In this document: positions 16,122 to 24,524 of the stretch, piece by piece
Position numbering within the stretch: the first letter of the stretch is position 1
Layout: the number at the start of each line of letters is the position of its first letter
Assembly: GCF_003436425.1 (NCBI RefSeq)
Contig: NZ_QSPK01000023.1
Location: forward strand, 1-33,723
DNA from: Eubacterium sp. TM05-53
GTDB taxonomy: Bacteria; Bacillota_I; Bacilli_A; Erysipelotrichales; Erysipelotrichaceae
DNA: 33,723 nucleotides
Direction of reading: 5' to 3'
Notes under the pieces: model-generated
Database searches by the model: none
What the model was told of the DNA's origin: nothing
Seen by the model: the letters and a program-made list of their open reading frames with translations, nothing else
Program-made: the position numbers and the translations under genes

Positions 16122-17187
16122 GGTTTGAACGATAGGTCCAGCCTAGTATACCATTCTTTTTGATTTGAACTTTGTCTTGATAGGCGAATACCTCTTTGAC
16201 GGTATCGCCTTTTTTTAATGGAATCTCATAATTTGTATAATCATACGCCTTCATATCTTTGGTCACAAACTCATTTTCAACCCAGAACGTACGATGATTG
16301 TAGGGACAATAGACTTTGGATTGAAGATTTGATCGTTCTAGTACTTGTACATTCCCATGATTGAACGTAATAAAGAAGGGAATTTGTGTATGATAATTGA
16401 CATCATGAATGACTTTTCTTTCCTGTAGAAAATCACATCGATCCATCTTTACGGTATTATCTTCAAATATAAGAGCATTTAATTGACCGCCAAATTTGAC
16501 CATATTACCACCATCAATACTATAAATATTATGTTTCGCATCATAAATAGGATCAAAAGAGGCAATATGCGTACAATATTCGGTTACAGGCATATGACCG
16601 ACAACTACATTCTTTTTAAATACTTCATTTGTTTCTAAAAAGAAAGCGTGTGTCATGACTTGTTTAAAGTCGGTTCCATAATTTCCATTTGATTCAATAC
16701 CCGCATGCACATAAATATGATCTTCATCCTCTAAAACATGAGGCAGATCATTTAAGAAACAGAGTTCATCTAAATAGTGTTTTCGCAATGTTTGACAAAC
16801 ATCAGCCATATTGCTATTTTGTTTGATTTCGATATTTAAATTTTTAGCCATTTCATGAATCAAGCTCTCTTTACGAAAGCCAAGAACATGTTTTAAAAAA
16901 TCCAAGCGATAGGAGTATAGAACATTTTTCGCAATAAAATCACAATTTCCCATGATACAATGTACATCTTCATTTTGTACTTGATGCATAATGTAATGTA
17001 AGGTATCTAGATTTTGTTTTCCTTTTTCAACTAAATCCCCTAAAAGAATCAGACAATCAACATTCGGTTTATAGTTGATTTTTTTTAATAAAGCTTGATA
17101 TAGATCTAAATTTCCATGAATATCACTAATGATGATCTTGCGTTTAGCTTTTGTTTCAAGCTTTTGAATCACTACACTTCGATTCAT
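16114..17187 (-). CDS. Calcineurin-like metallophosphoesterase with C-terminal SH3-like segment
   Basis: A two-metal phosphoesterase. Metal-binding motifs appear in order: SDIHGNLD, GDLVEKG, MGNCDF (the GNCD form seen in YfcE-like enzymes), then VVGHMP and SIDGGN. About the last 45 residues (from KAYDYTNYEIPLKKGDTVKEV to the end) look like a small SH3-type beta domain. The substrate is unknown: a phosphoprotein, a nucleotide such as Ap4A, or a small phosphorylated metabolite would all fit. ATG 17187 overlaps the esterase stop as ATGA, suggesting coupling. An alternative ATG at 17217 with GGGAAAAAG upstream would add 10 residues. It is the last gene of the minus-strand operon. Confidence 0.82.
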   Translation of the reverse strand: MNRSVVIQKLETKAKRKIIISDIHGNLDLYQALLKKINYKPNVDCLILLGDLVEKGKQNLDTLHYIMHQVQNEDVHCIMGNCDFIAKNVLYSYRLDFLKHVLGFRKESLIHEMAKNLNIEIKQNSNMADVCQTLRKHYLDELCFLNDLPHVLEDEDHIYVHAGIESNGNYGTDFKQVMTHAFFLETNEVFKKNVVVGHMPVTEYCTHIASFDPIYDAKHNIYSIDGGNMVKFGGQLNALIFEDNTVKMDRCDFLQERKVIHDVNYHTQIPFFITFNHGNVQVLERSNLQSKVYCPYNHRTFWVENEFVTKDMKAYDYTNYEIPLKKGDTVKEVFAYQDKVQIKKNGILGWTYRSNLE

Positions 17188-17939
17188 TGTACCATGAAAG
17201 GAAGGAATGTATCGCATTCTTTTTCCCAGTCTTCCTCACAATGTCTTCCTTCAGGAATGACATTGTATAAGACTTTGACTCCTTTTTTAGATAGGGCATT
17301 GCCAATTTCTGTACAAGCCTTCGTTTGCCAAACAAATTCATGCATCAAACTTGTTTCATTTGAACCCCAAGATAGATAAATGAAAGTATTCTTTTGAATG
17401 TTTCTTTGATCAATATCACTTAAAATTGCATCCATACTTTCTAATACATAAGGAGAAATCACTATAGCCTTAGAGTATACATTGGAATAGGCATAGGCTG
17501 CATATAAAGCCATTAAACCACCGCAGCTGCTTCCACCAATAAATGTATTCTTTCTTGTCTTCTTAGTTCTATAGTGTTCATCGATATATGGCTTTAATTC
17601 ATTTACGAAAAAATCCATTGTGTCTTCACCTTGACCTTCAAAAGAACCATATTCAGGATCATAGAAAGAGTAGGGGGCGTATTCTTTTAAACGATTGTTT
17701 CCAACATGACTACATTCTTGTCCGACTACGATCAGATCGATATCTAGTTTTTCTATATGCTCTTGAATATGAATCGCTTTACCATATGTGGCATACGCAT
17801 CTAAAAAGATATTGTGCCCATCAAAGGCATATAAAACAGGGTATTGTTTATTACTTGTTTCATAATCATCGGGTAGATAAATAAAGATTTTTCTTTTTTC
17901 TTTAAGCTTTGTCATGAAAAGCTCTTTTTCAACGATCAT
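17184..17939 (-). CDS. Alpha/beta-hydrolase, esterase D / enterochelin-esterase type
   Basis: A 251-residue serine hydrolase without a signal peptide, so it is cytosolic. The nucleophile elbow is FIGGSSCGGLMALYAA, with Ser in GSSCGG. The N-terminal strand RKIFIYLPDDYETSNKQYPVLYAFDGHNIF is typical of the esterase D-like group, and the catalytic His is likely in EGRHCEEDW. The start overlaps the ATP-grasp stop as ATGA and has AAGGAAGGA upstream. Paired with an ATP-grasp ligase, it might release or trim an amide or ester product; this is inference. Confidence 0.82.
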   Translation of the reverse strand: MIVEKELFMTKLKEKRKIFIYLPDDYETSNKQYPVLYAFDGHNIFLDAYATYGKAIHIQEHIEKLDIDLIVVGQECSHVGNNRLKEYAPYSFYDPEYGSFEGQGEDTMDFFVNELKPYIDEHYRTKKTRKNTFIGGSSCGGLMALYAAYAYSNVYSKAIVISPYVLESMDAILSDIDQRNIQKNTFIYLSWGSNETSLMHEFVWQTKACTEIGNALSKKGVKVLYNVIPEGRHCEEDWEKECDTFLPFMVQ

Positions 17940-19132
17940 ACTCGATCCTTCCTTCTTAATGCGGTTTTAAAGAATTCATCTCGTCTTGCAGGACTTGTAA
18001 ATTTGGCAATGATCGCAACATCACCCATGGCAGCCGCAAAAGCCTCAGGAAGATATAAGACTTCAATCATATCTTCTTTAAACATCTCTTCAACTTCCTT
18101 TACTGTAAAACGATATTTAATGGAATTTCTTCTTCCGACAAAACCAGCCGAATATCTTCTTAACTTTGAATAAGAAGCACTCTGTTTCAAAATGACTTCA
18201 GCCCATAAACGATAGACATCAAGTTCTCCAGCATAATTCATTAAATCTGGACAGAATCCTCCTGGAGGTCTGAAGTTGACTTCTAAGCCAAAGATACGAC
18301 CCTTTTCACCTAAGCCTTGTACATCATGGTTCAATCGAAAGAATTCGCAATGGAAGAAGCGATTCTTGATTTTAAACGCATGGATTGTTCTTTGTACAAT
18401 GTCACGACATTCATCACTGATCTCAAAAGTTGTATAACAACCAATACTTTGTTGGTAAAGTACAGAATCCATACAATTGCCGACATATTCTAAACTGTTT
18501 AAATAGCGAATAACCCCGTTTTCATCACAAATACCATCTAAGGTAAAGACATCTCCATCGATATATTGTTCTAGAATCATCACATGATCCTTTGTCTGCA
18601 TATATACCGATTCTAATTGTTCAGCATTCATGATCTTGTAAGTCATGCTTGCACCTACACCATGATCGGGTTTCATGACTAAAGGATAGCCTACTTGTTC
18701 GGCAAAATCTAAGCCATCTTTAAGTGTATGTAGTACTCTATAATCTGCCACAGGAACGTTAGCTTCTTTATAATATTTTTTCATTTGTGACTTGGATTGA
18801 AGTTCTTCAATTCTTTTTAGAGAAAAACCTGTTTTCACATTGAAATCATCACGAAGATGTGCATCTAAATCCAACCAAGCCTCATTGTTGGATTCAATCC
18901 AGTCAATCTTTCCATACTTAAATGTAAAATAACCACAAGCTTTGACCATTTCATCATAATCATGGAAACTTTTTACAACATAGATCTCGTCACAATATTC
19001 TTTTAATTCTTGTTTCAATTGATTGTAGGGTGTATCGACAATGGCTAAAACTTTAGCCCCATTTTCTTTTAACCCCCTGCAAAACATCCAGTAGCTTTCT
19101 GGATAGTTTGGTGAAATCACCACAAAATTCAT
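17936..19132 (-). CDS. ATP-grasp family carboxylate-amine/thiol ligase
   Basis: A 398-residue protein. A Rossmann-like pre-ATP-grasp domain comes first (NFVVISPNYPESYWMFCRGLKENGAKVLAIVDTPY). The ATP-grasp core follows: VGYPLVMKPDHGVGASMTYKI (phosphate-binding loop), MILEQYIDGDVFTLDGI and FGLEVNFRPPGGFCPDLMN, with the metal-binding Glu and Asn in LEVNFR. Family members join a carboxylate, through an acyl-phosphate, to an amine or thiol. The substrates here cannot be read from sequence. The gene begins 4 bases after the NUDIX stop with AAAGGA in the overlap, and its own stop overlaps the esterase start. Confidence 0.85.
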   Translation of the reverse strand: MNFVVISPNYPESYWMFCRGLKENGAKVLAIVDTPYNQLKQELKEYCDEIYVVKSFHDYDEMVKACGYFTFKYGKIDWIESNNEAWLDLDAHLRDDFNVKTGFSLKRIEELQSKSQMKKYYKEANVPVADYRVLHTLKDGLDFAEQVGYPLVMKPDHGVGASMTYKIMNAEQLESVYMQTKDHVMILEQYIDGDVFTLDGICDENGVIRYLNSLEYVGNCMDSVLYQQSIGCYTTFEISDECRDIVQRTIHAFKIKNRFFHCEFFRLNHDVQGLGEKGRIFGLEVNFRPPGGFCPDLMNYAGELDVYRLWAEVILKQSASYSKLRRYSAGFVGRRNSIKYRFTVKEVEEMFKEDMIEVLYLPEAFAAAMGDVAIIAKFTSPARRDEFFKTALRRKDRV

Positions 19133-19136
19133 AATC

Positions 19137-19649
19137 TTAATTCCTTTCTACCATCATTTGACTGATCGCAATCACAGTCTTACCATCATCAATCTTTCCG
19201 TTTCTTGTATACTCAAAGGCAGTTTCTAAATCCAGCCACAAAGTATCAATTTCTTCATCTTCATCTAAGCTAAGTTTTATATCCGCTTTTCTTGGGTTGA
19301 TCGCTTTATAAATCCAGATTCTTTCATCGCAAAAGCCTGGGGTGGATACAAAACTTAATAAAAGTTCAAGTTTATCACAAGCCATACCCGTTTCTTCATT
19401 TAATTCACGAAGACCACATTCCATTGGATCTTCACCATATTCGAGTTTACCCGCCGGAATTTCTAATGTTTCTTTACCAATAGCTGGACGCTCTTGTCTT
19501 ACAAGTAAGATCTTGCCATCGACGATACAAATCACACCGACACCACCGGGATGACGGATGATATCTCTTTTATAGGTTTTATTTTTGATTTCGACATCTT
19601 TTTGGACTAAATCAAAAATAATGCCTTTATATATTAATTTCTCTTCCAT
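19137..19649 (-). CDS. nudF: NUDIX hydrolase, ADP-ribose pyrophosphatase type
   Basis: It likely splits ADP-ribose or a related nucleoside-diphosphate sugar. The Nudix box GKLEYGEDPMECGLRELNEETGM fits GX5EX7REUXEEXGU exactly, and IRHPGGVGVICIVDGKILLVRQERPAIGKETLEIPAGKLE is the usual ADP-ribose pyrophosphatase context. ATG 19649 gives 170 residues and has GAGG about 6 bases upstream. The frame extends to 19691, but that start would lie across the promoter and the previous terminator. It is the first gene of a four-gene operon with the ATP-grasp, esterase and phosphoesterase genes. Confidence 0.9.
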   Translation of the reverse strand: MEEKLIYKGIIFDLVQKDVEIKNKTYKRDIIRHPGGVGVICIVDGKILLVRQERPAIGKETLEIPAGKLEYGEDPMECGLRELNEETGMACDKLELLLSFVSTPGFCDERIWIYKAINPRKADIKLSLDEDEEIDTLWLDLETAFEYTRNGKIDDGKTVIAISQMMVERN

Positions 19650-19671
19650 AATATACCTCTTTTTTCTTCTT

Positions 19672-19680
19672 ATTATAGCA
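19672..19680 (-). promoter_or_regulatory. Extended -10 promoter of the nudF operon
   Basis: On the minus strand TGCTATAAT, a perfect TATAAT with an extended TG element, sits just beyond the amidase terminator. No good -35 is visible. Transcription from it fixes the nudF start at 19649. Confidence 0.65.
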
Positions 19681-19704
19681 CAAAAAAACACTCCGAAGAG
19701 TGTT
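19681..19704 (-). terminator. Intrinsic terminator of the amidase gene
   Basis: On the minus strand AACACTC-TTCG-GAGTGTT followed by seven T residues: a stable TTCG tetraloop hairpin. The 5' arm begins inside the stop codon of the amidase gene. Confidence 0.9.
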
Positions 19705-20407
19705 AGTTGATTTGAGCTAAGAAGCTTTCTGTGATCGCATCCGCAATCTTTTGTTGGAACGTTTCATCCGTTAATTTGGTGTAGTCTTCACTATTACTTA
19801 AATATCCAAGTTCTAATAGAATGGAAGGAATTTGGCTATCATACAAAATAGGGAAGTTTTCATAATGATCCGAATCAATCCCTTCAAATTGGGATAGGTT
19901 GATGGAATTCATAGTTTGGGCAAGCTTTTTGGCAAGCTGAATCATTTTATCGTTAGGCTGCGTAAAAATAGAATAGCCTTTGGATAAAGAATCCGAGCTT
20001 GAATTCATTTGAATGGAAATCAGATACTTTGCCTTTTGCGAGTTGATTGAAGTAATGCGATCTTCCGTCGATAAAGAAGAATCATCGCTTCTTGTATAAA
20101 CAACATTGTATCCTACACCTGAAAGGGTATCCCCGATTTTCTTGGCAATGATCAAGTTTAGATCTTTTTCACTCGTATGCCCATCACTTGTATATCCGGC
20201 ATCACTGCCTCCATGACTTGCATCAATACAGATGATAGTTTTCGATTTGCAGCGCGAATTAGCAACCGTATCATTGGTAATAATGGTTGAATCGGTTTGT
20301 TCGGGAACATCGATTTTTGATTTTTCTTTAATTTGTTTATTTAGATTTGGCTGAATGACCATTGCCAAAAATAACGCAAAAACTAAAAAGAGAATGGCTC
20401 TACGCAT
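19703..20407 (-). CDS. Membrane-anchored amidase_3-family protein, possibly inactive
   Basis: It resembles N-acetylmuramoyl-L-alanine amidases (CwlD/AmiC type), zinc enzymes that cut stem peptides from murein. An N-terminal hydrophobic helix (residues 3-18, ILFLVFALFLAMVI) suggests a membrane anchor with the domain outside. The amidase_3 domain runs from about 57 to 234: IDASHGGSDAG with zinc ligand His65, SEKDLNL with Glu80, and ILLELGYLSN with catalytic Glu199. The second zinc His, normally in S-I-H-x-N, is replaced: the sequence reads SIQMN with Gln133 (codon CAA, complement of 20009-20011). The protein may be a regulator or binder rather than an enzyme. AGGAGG lies 6 bases before the ATG. 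Single gene with its own terminator. Confidence 0.88.
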   Translation of the reverse strand: MRRAILFLVFALFLAMVIQPNLNKQIKEKSKIDVPEQTDSTIITNDTVANSRCKSKTIICIDASHGGSDAGYTSDGHTSEKDLNLIIAKKIGDTLSGVGYNVVYTRSDDSSLSTEDRITSINSQKAKYLISIQMNSSSDSLSKGYSIFTQPNDKMIQLAKKLAQTMNSINLSQFEGIDSDHYENFPILYDSQIPSILLELGYLSNSEDYTKLTDETFQQKIADAITESFLAQIN

Positions 20408-20427
20408 GACATACCTCCTGTCTAATT

Positions 20428-20436
20428 ATTCTAACA
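20428..20436 (-). promoter_or_regulatory. Extended -10 promoter of the amidase gene
   Basis: On the minus strand TGTTAGAAT, with a TTTTCA about 17 bases upstream as a possible -35. It faces away from the scpA promoter about 35 bp to its right. Confidence 0.45.
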
Positions 20437-20469
20437 TTACTCGTTAGAGATGAAAAGCTTTTTAAAATT

Positions 20470-20478
20470 TGTTATAAT
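20470..20478 (+). promoter_or_regulatory. Extended -10 promoter of the scpA operon
   Basis: TGTTATAAT (TATAAT at 20473-20478) with no consensus -35. The predicted start near 20485 leaves a leader of only about 13 bases before the scpA ATG at 20498, and rules out the in-frame ATG at 20450. Confidence 0.6.
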
Positions 20479-20497
20479 CGGTAGTATGGGTGATAGT

Positions 20498-21229
20498 ATG
20501 GATTTTTTAATAACGTTAGATCAGTTTGAAGGTCCTTTAGATCTGATGCTGCATTTGATCAAAGAAAATAAATTGGATCTGTTTGACTTAGATATGAATG
20601 TTTTGGCCACACAATATATTGATTATATTCATGCCATGCAAAATTTGCATCTTGAAGTGGCTAGTGAATATTTGTCGGAGCTGGCAAGTCTTATCGCATA
20701 TAAGTCAAAGAAACTTCTGCCTAGAGAAACCGTTGAAGTTGAAGAAGAATATGAAGAAGATCAACGTGATCAACTGGTCGCAAGATTGTTAGAGTATCAA
20801 AGATATAAAGAAGTAAGTCTAGCCTTAAAGGAAGATTACGAACAAAGGCAACTGCATTTTTCGCGTCCCGTTTCAAGTTTAGTGGAAGAATGGAAAGTAC
20901 CTGTTGAAAGTGATACTTTAGAAGCGCAATCACCTTATGATTTAATGAAGGCCATGCGTCATTGTATTGTGCGCATGGAGCTTTTACAACCGTATGAAAC
21001 GAAGATCACAATCAAAGAGTTATCGATTGAAGAAAGAGCTGTACAAATCAAAGAAAGAATGAAACATCTAAAAGGATCTATTTCATTTCCAGATCTTTGT
21101 GCAGATTGTACAAGCTTACATATGGTGATTGTGACTTTCTTATCGATATTAGATTTAATACATGAAAAATGGATGACGTATTCCATTGATGAGACGCAGA
21201 TGATCTGGGTCGCAAGAGAGGATTTGTAG
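20498..21229 (+). CDS. scpA: Segregation and condensation protein A
   Basis: ScpA is the kleisin that bridges the SMC heads and binds ScpB in the chromosome condensin. The family start is clear: MDFLITLDQFEGPLDLMLHLIKENKLDLFDL, then ASEYLSELASLIAYKSKKLLPRE, and a C-terminal winged-helix part (VIVTFLSILDLIHEKWMTYSIDETQMIWV). ATG 20498 gives 243 residues, close to Bacillus ScpA; upstream in-frame ATGs at 20450 and 20486 lie at or before the transcript start. The ribosome site is weak (GGGTGATAG). It is the first gene of scpA-scpB-rluB-rsmE-mtaB-murE; smc is not present in this window. Confidence 0.94.
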   Translation: MDFLITLDQFEGPLDLMLHLIKENKLDLFDLDMNVLATQYIDYIHAMQNLHLEVASEYLSELASLIAYKSKKLLPRETVEVEEEYEEDQRDQLVARLLEYQRYKEVSLALKEDYEQRQLHFSRPVSSLVEEWKVPVESDTLEAQSPYDLMKAMRHCIVRMELLQPYETKITIKELSIEERAVQIKERMKHLKGSISFPDLCADCTSLHMVIVTFLSILDLIHEKWMTYSIDETQMIWVAREDL

Positions 21230-21230
21230 A

Positions 21231-21776
21231 ATGGATAATGCGAAAGCGATATTAGAAGGTCTTTTATTCTTAAGTGGAGAAGAAGGCTTGACTATGGATC
21301 AGATGATGCATGGTCTACAAAATTTAGAAATGGATGATATACGTGTCTTGCTGGATGCGTTAAAAGACGAGTACTCGAGTTCTTCAAAAGGAATTGAGCT
21401 TGTAGAATATGCGAATCGTTTTAAGTTTGTCACAAAAGAATTTGTATATCCTTATGGCAAGCAATTATTTGAAGAATATAAACAACCAACCCTTTCACAG
21501 GCTGCCATGGAAACTTTAGCTATTATTGCTTATAAACAACCGATTACGCGTGTTGAAATCGAAGAAATTCGTGGTGTGAATTGCGAAATGATGTTAAAAA
21601 AATTAGTGGCTCGTGGCTTGATTGACGCAAAAGATCGTTTAGATGCGATCGGTAAGCCGTTATTATATCGTGTAACCGATGAATTCTTGGATGCTTTTCA
21701 ATTGGAAGATCTAAAAGAATTGCCGGAACTACCTCAAACTAGAAATAATAGTGAAGAATTATTTGAAGGAGAATAG
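21231..21776 (+). CDS. scpB: Segregation and condensation protein B
   Basis: ScpB is the winged-helix dimer that binds ScpA in the SMC complex. Characteristic blocks are ILEGLLFLSGEEGLTMDQM near the N-terminus and LSQAAMETLAIIAYKQPITRVEIEEIRGVNCEMMLKKLVARGLID in the second winged helix, then IGKPLLYRVTDEFLDAFQL. Length is 181 residues. It starts 1 base after the scpA stop, so the two proteins are probably made at linked rates. Confidence 0.95.
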   Translation: MDNAKAILEGLLFLSGEEGLTMDQMMHGLQNLEMDDIRVLLDALKDEYSSSSKGIELVEYANRFKFVTKEFVYPYGKQLFEEYKQPTLSQAAMETLAIIAYKQPITRVEIEEIRGVNCEMMLKKLVARGLIDAKDRLDAIGKPLLYRVTDEFLDAFQLEDLKELPELPQTRNNSEELFEGE

Positions 21777-21779
21777 ACA

Positions 21780-22508
21780 ATGGAAAGACTACAAAAAGTA
21801 ATTGCCCAAGCAGGTATTTGTTCAAGAAGAAAAGCCGAAGAATTGATTTTAGATGGTAAAGTCAAAGTCAACGGAAAAGTATGTGACGTATTAGGTACAA
21901 AAGTATCGAACCAGGATAGTATTGAAGTCAATGGAAACATGATTTCAAAAGAAGAAAAAGTATATTACATCATGAATAAACCAAAAGGTTGTCTATGTAC
22001 AAGTAGTGATGACAAGGGAAGAAAAACGGTGTTGGATTATATGCCACAAAACCAAAGAATCTTCTCTGTAGGACGTTTGGATTATGATACTTCTGGTGTT
22101 TTGTTACTGACAAATGATGGAGAATTCTGTAACCATATGATTCATCCTCGTTATCATTTGGAAAAGACATATGTTGTCAATCTTCAGGGAATCTTAAGTG
22201 AGGATGACATCAAACAATTAAGAAGAGGATTAAAGACAAAGACTGAAAAGTATCAGCCGGCTAAAGTGTTTGTGCTTCAAAAGGATTTAACACGTAATCG
22301 TACCCAATTCGAATTAACGATTTCGGAAGGGAAAAATCACCAGGTCAAAAACATGATGTTGGCATTAGGTCATGAAGTGCGTCGTTTGCACAGAGTGAAG
22401 TTTGCGTTCTTAGACGTAAAGGATTTAAGAGCCGGAGAATATCGTCGTTTAAAACCGTATGAAATCAAACAATTGAATCGCTTAAGTATGGAAGGCGAAC
22501 AAAAATAA
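21780..22508 (+). CDS. rluB: Pseudouridine synthase RluB/RsuA family
   Basis: It converts a uridine in rRNA to pseudouridine; the RluB member acts on 23S rRNA near position 2605 in E. coli. An S4 RNA-binding domain covers about residues 1-60 (RLQKVIAQAGICSRRKAEELILDGKVKVNG). The catalytic domain holds VGRLDYDTSGVLLLTNDGEF, with the catalytic Asp in GRLDYDTSG, and ISEGKNHQVKNMMLALGHEVRRLHRVKF. Length is 242 residues. The position after scpB is the usual Gram-positive one. Site specificity is inferred from context. Confidence 0.92.
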   Translation: MERLQKVIAQAGICSRRKAEELILDGKVKVNGKVCDVLGTKVSNQDSIEVNGNMISKEEKVYYIMNKPKGCLCTSSDDKGRKTVLDYMPQNQRIFSVGRLDYDTSGVLLLTNDGEFCNHMIHPRYHLEKTYVVNLQGILSEDDIKQLRRGLKTKTEKYQPAKVFVLQKDLTRNRTQFELTISEGKNHQVKNMMLALGHEVRRLHRVKFAFLDVKDLRAGEYRRLKPYEIKQLNRLSMEGEQK

Positions 22509-23227
22509 TGAAACAAGTTTATTTAGATCAAAGTGTTTCAGTTCATGAAATGATCTCATTAGATACCAAACAAGCCCATCACATCTTTGATGTACTTCGC
22601 ACGACACCAAAAGAAAAGATTCGTATCATTACTAAGAATTCAGGTGTGTTCTTTGGTCATGTTGAAAACAAACCCAATCTTGTGATTGATTCCATTGTAG
22701 ATGTATTTGAAGAAAATCAGTCGATCACCTTATGTTGTGCTTTGATCAAACAAGATAAGTTTGAATGGATGCTTCAAAAGGCATGTGAACTTGGTGTGAG
22801 TAAAATTGTTCCTTTTGTATCGAAAAATACAGTGGTAAAGCTGGATGAAAAAAAGGCTGAGAAAAAACTCGTTCGTTGGAATGAAATCTTACTTGCGGCT
22901 ACAAAACAGTGCAATCGCAATACGCTTGTAGAACTAGAGCCGGTGATTTCGTTAAAGGAACTATCTAATTATAAGAGTGAATGTAATTTAGTGGCCTATG
23001 AAAAGGAGAGTGATCCTTCAAAACATATGGCCCATTATTTAAAAGATGATCCACAGTCCATTACTGTATGTATTGGGCCTGAGGGTGGATTTGAAGAGAG
23101 TGAAATTCAAATATTAAATGATTTTGATTTTAACAATTGTTCTCTAGGTAAAAATATTTTACGTGCAGAAACAGCAGCTTGTTATGTATTGGCAGCGATT
23201 GAATACCAAAATCATGTGGAAGGATAA
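22508..23227 (+). CDS. rsmE: 16S rRNA (uracil(1498)-N3)-methyltransferase
   Basis: A SPOUT methyltransferase that modifies U1498 of 16S rRNA at the decoding centre. The knot motifs are visible: ITVCIGPEGGFEESEIQIL and CSLGKNILRAETAACYVLAAIEY, with AHHIFDVLR in the N-terminal PUA-like part and KACELGVSKIVPFVSKNTVVK in the middle. Length is 239 residues. Its ATG overlaps the rluB stop by one base (TAATG). Confidence 0.94.
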   Translation: MKQVYLDQSVSVHEMISLDTKQAHHIFDVLRTTPKEKIRIITKNSGVFFGHVENKPNLVIDSIVDVFEENQSITLCCALIKQDKFEWMLQKACELGVSKIVPFVSKNTVVKLDEKKAEKKLVRWNEILLAATKQCNRNTLVELEPVISLKELSNYKSECNLVAYEKESDPSKHMAHYLKDDPQSITVCIGPEGGFEESEIQILNDFDFNNCSLGKNILRAETAACYVLAAIEYQNHVEG

Positions 23228-23234
23228 GGGATAA

Positions 23235-24524
23235 ATGAAATTTTCAATTATTACACTTGGCTGTAAAGTAAATGCGTATGAATCACAATACTATGCAGGT
23301 CAATTAGAAGAATTAGGATATGAACAAGTATCGCCAGATCAAGCGTGTGATATTTGTATCATCAATACTTGTACTGTAACTAACACAGCCGCAAGTAAAT
23401 CACGTCAAAAGATTCATTATGCGAAAAGAATGAATCCCAATGCCTTATGTGTAGTGGTGGGATGTTTTGTGCAGTTCGCAAGTGAAGATGAAAGAAAAGC
23501 TTTGGATGCCGATCTAGTGATTGGTGCTAAACAAAAAAATGAATTGGTGAATTTAATTCAAAAGGCATTAAAAGAACATGAAAAAATTGATGTGGTCAAT
23601 GAGGTGACACAATTTAAAGATTTTGAAGCTATGCCCGTACATTGTTTTGAATCGATGCATCGAGCTTTTCTAAAAGTACAAGATGGCTGTAATCAATTCT
23701 GTTCCTATTGTGCGATTCCTTTTGCGCGTGGTAGAGAGCGTAGTTTAAATCATGAACAGGTGATTCAAATTGCCAAAGATCTATGTGATAAAGGACATAC
23801 AGAAATTGTGTTAACCGGTATTCATACGGGTCGTTATGATGATGGAGAATACGATTTAGCTAAATTAATGAAAGCCTTATTAGAAAATACGCCAGACTCT
23901 GTGTATTATCGTATTTCAAGTATAGAAATTACAGAAGTCAGTGATGCATTGATTGCGTTAATGAAAGAGAATCCTCGTATGTGTCATCATTTACATATTC
24001 CGGTACAATCGGCATGTAATGAAACATTAAGACGTATGAATCGTCCATATACAATTGAGGAATTTAAAGAAAAAATCAATTATATTCGTTCTTGTATTCC
24101 AGATATTTCAATTTCAACGGATGTGATTGCGGGCTTTGTCCAGGAAAGTGATGAAGAATTTGAAACGACATATAAAAATTTAGCGAATCTAGAATTAAGT
24201 TTCTTCCATGTTTTCCCTTATAGTAAGCGTAATGGTACAAAGGCGAGTGCTTTAAAGGGTGAAATCAATGGTAAGATAGCCAAAGCTAGAGTGGCTCGAT
24301 TACTTGAGCTTTCAAATGCGTGCAGGGAAAAAGATATGAAGCGTTTTAATCCTATACAAGTCTTGATTGAAAGAAAACAAGATGGCTATTATACGGGTTA
24401 TACAAACCAATATCATCCTTGTAAGATATTGAGTGATACACCATTAAGTGGTAGAATCACTATCGAATGGGATCGTATTGAAGATGGTACGTACTATGGA
24501 AAGAAGGATGTTGTATGCGATTAA
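23235..24524 (+). CDS. mtaB: tRNA threonylcarbamoyladenosine methylthiotransferase MtaB
   Basis: A radical-SAM enzyme that turns t6A37 of tRNA into ms2t6A. The N-terminal UPF0004 domain carries the second iron-sulfur cluster with Cys10, Cys46 and Cys77 (TLGCKVN, INTCTVTN, VGCFVQ). The radical-SAM cluster is CNQFCSYC (Cys152, 156, 159). A C-terminal TRAM-like segment follows (IQVLIERKQDGYYTGYTNQYHPCKI). The length of 429 residues and the GCKVNAYE start separate it from MiaB and RimO. It starts 8 bases after rsmE and overlaps murE by 10 bases. Confidence 0.94.
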   Translation: MKFSIITLGCKVNAYESQYYAGQLEELGYEQVSPDQACDICIINTCTVTNTAASKSRQKIHYAKRMNPNALCVVVGCFVQFASEDERKALDADLVIGAKQKNELVNLIQKALKEHEKIDVVNEVTQFKDFEAMPVHCFESMHRAFLKVQDGCNQFCSYCAIPFARGRERSLNHEQVIQIAKDLCDKGHTEIVLTGIHTGRYDDGEYDLAKLMKALLENTPDSVYYRISSIEITEVSDALIALMKENPRMCHHLHIPVQSACNETLRRMNRPYTIEEFKEKINYIRSCIPDISISTDVIAGFVQESDEEFETTYKNLANLELSFFHVFPYSKRNGTKASALKGEINGKIAKARVARLLELSNACREKDMKRFNPIQVLIERKQDGYYTGYTNQYHPCKILSDTPLSGRITIEWDRIEDGTYYGKKDVVCD

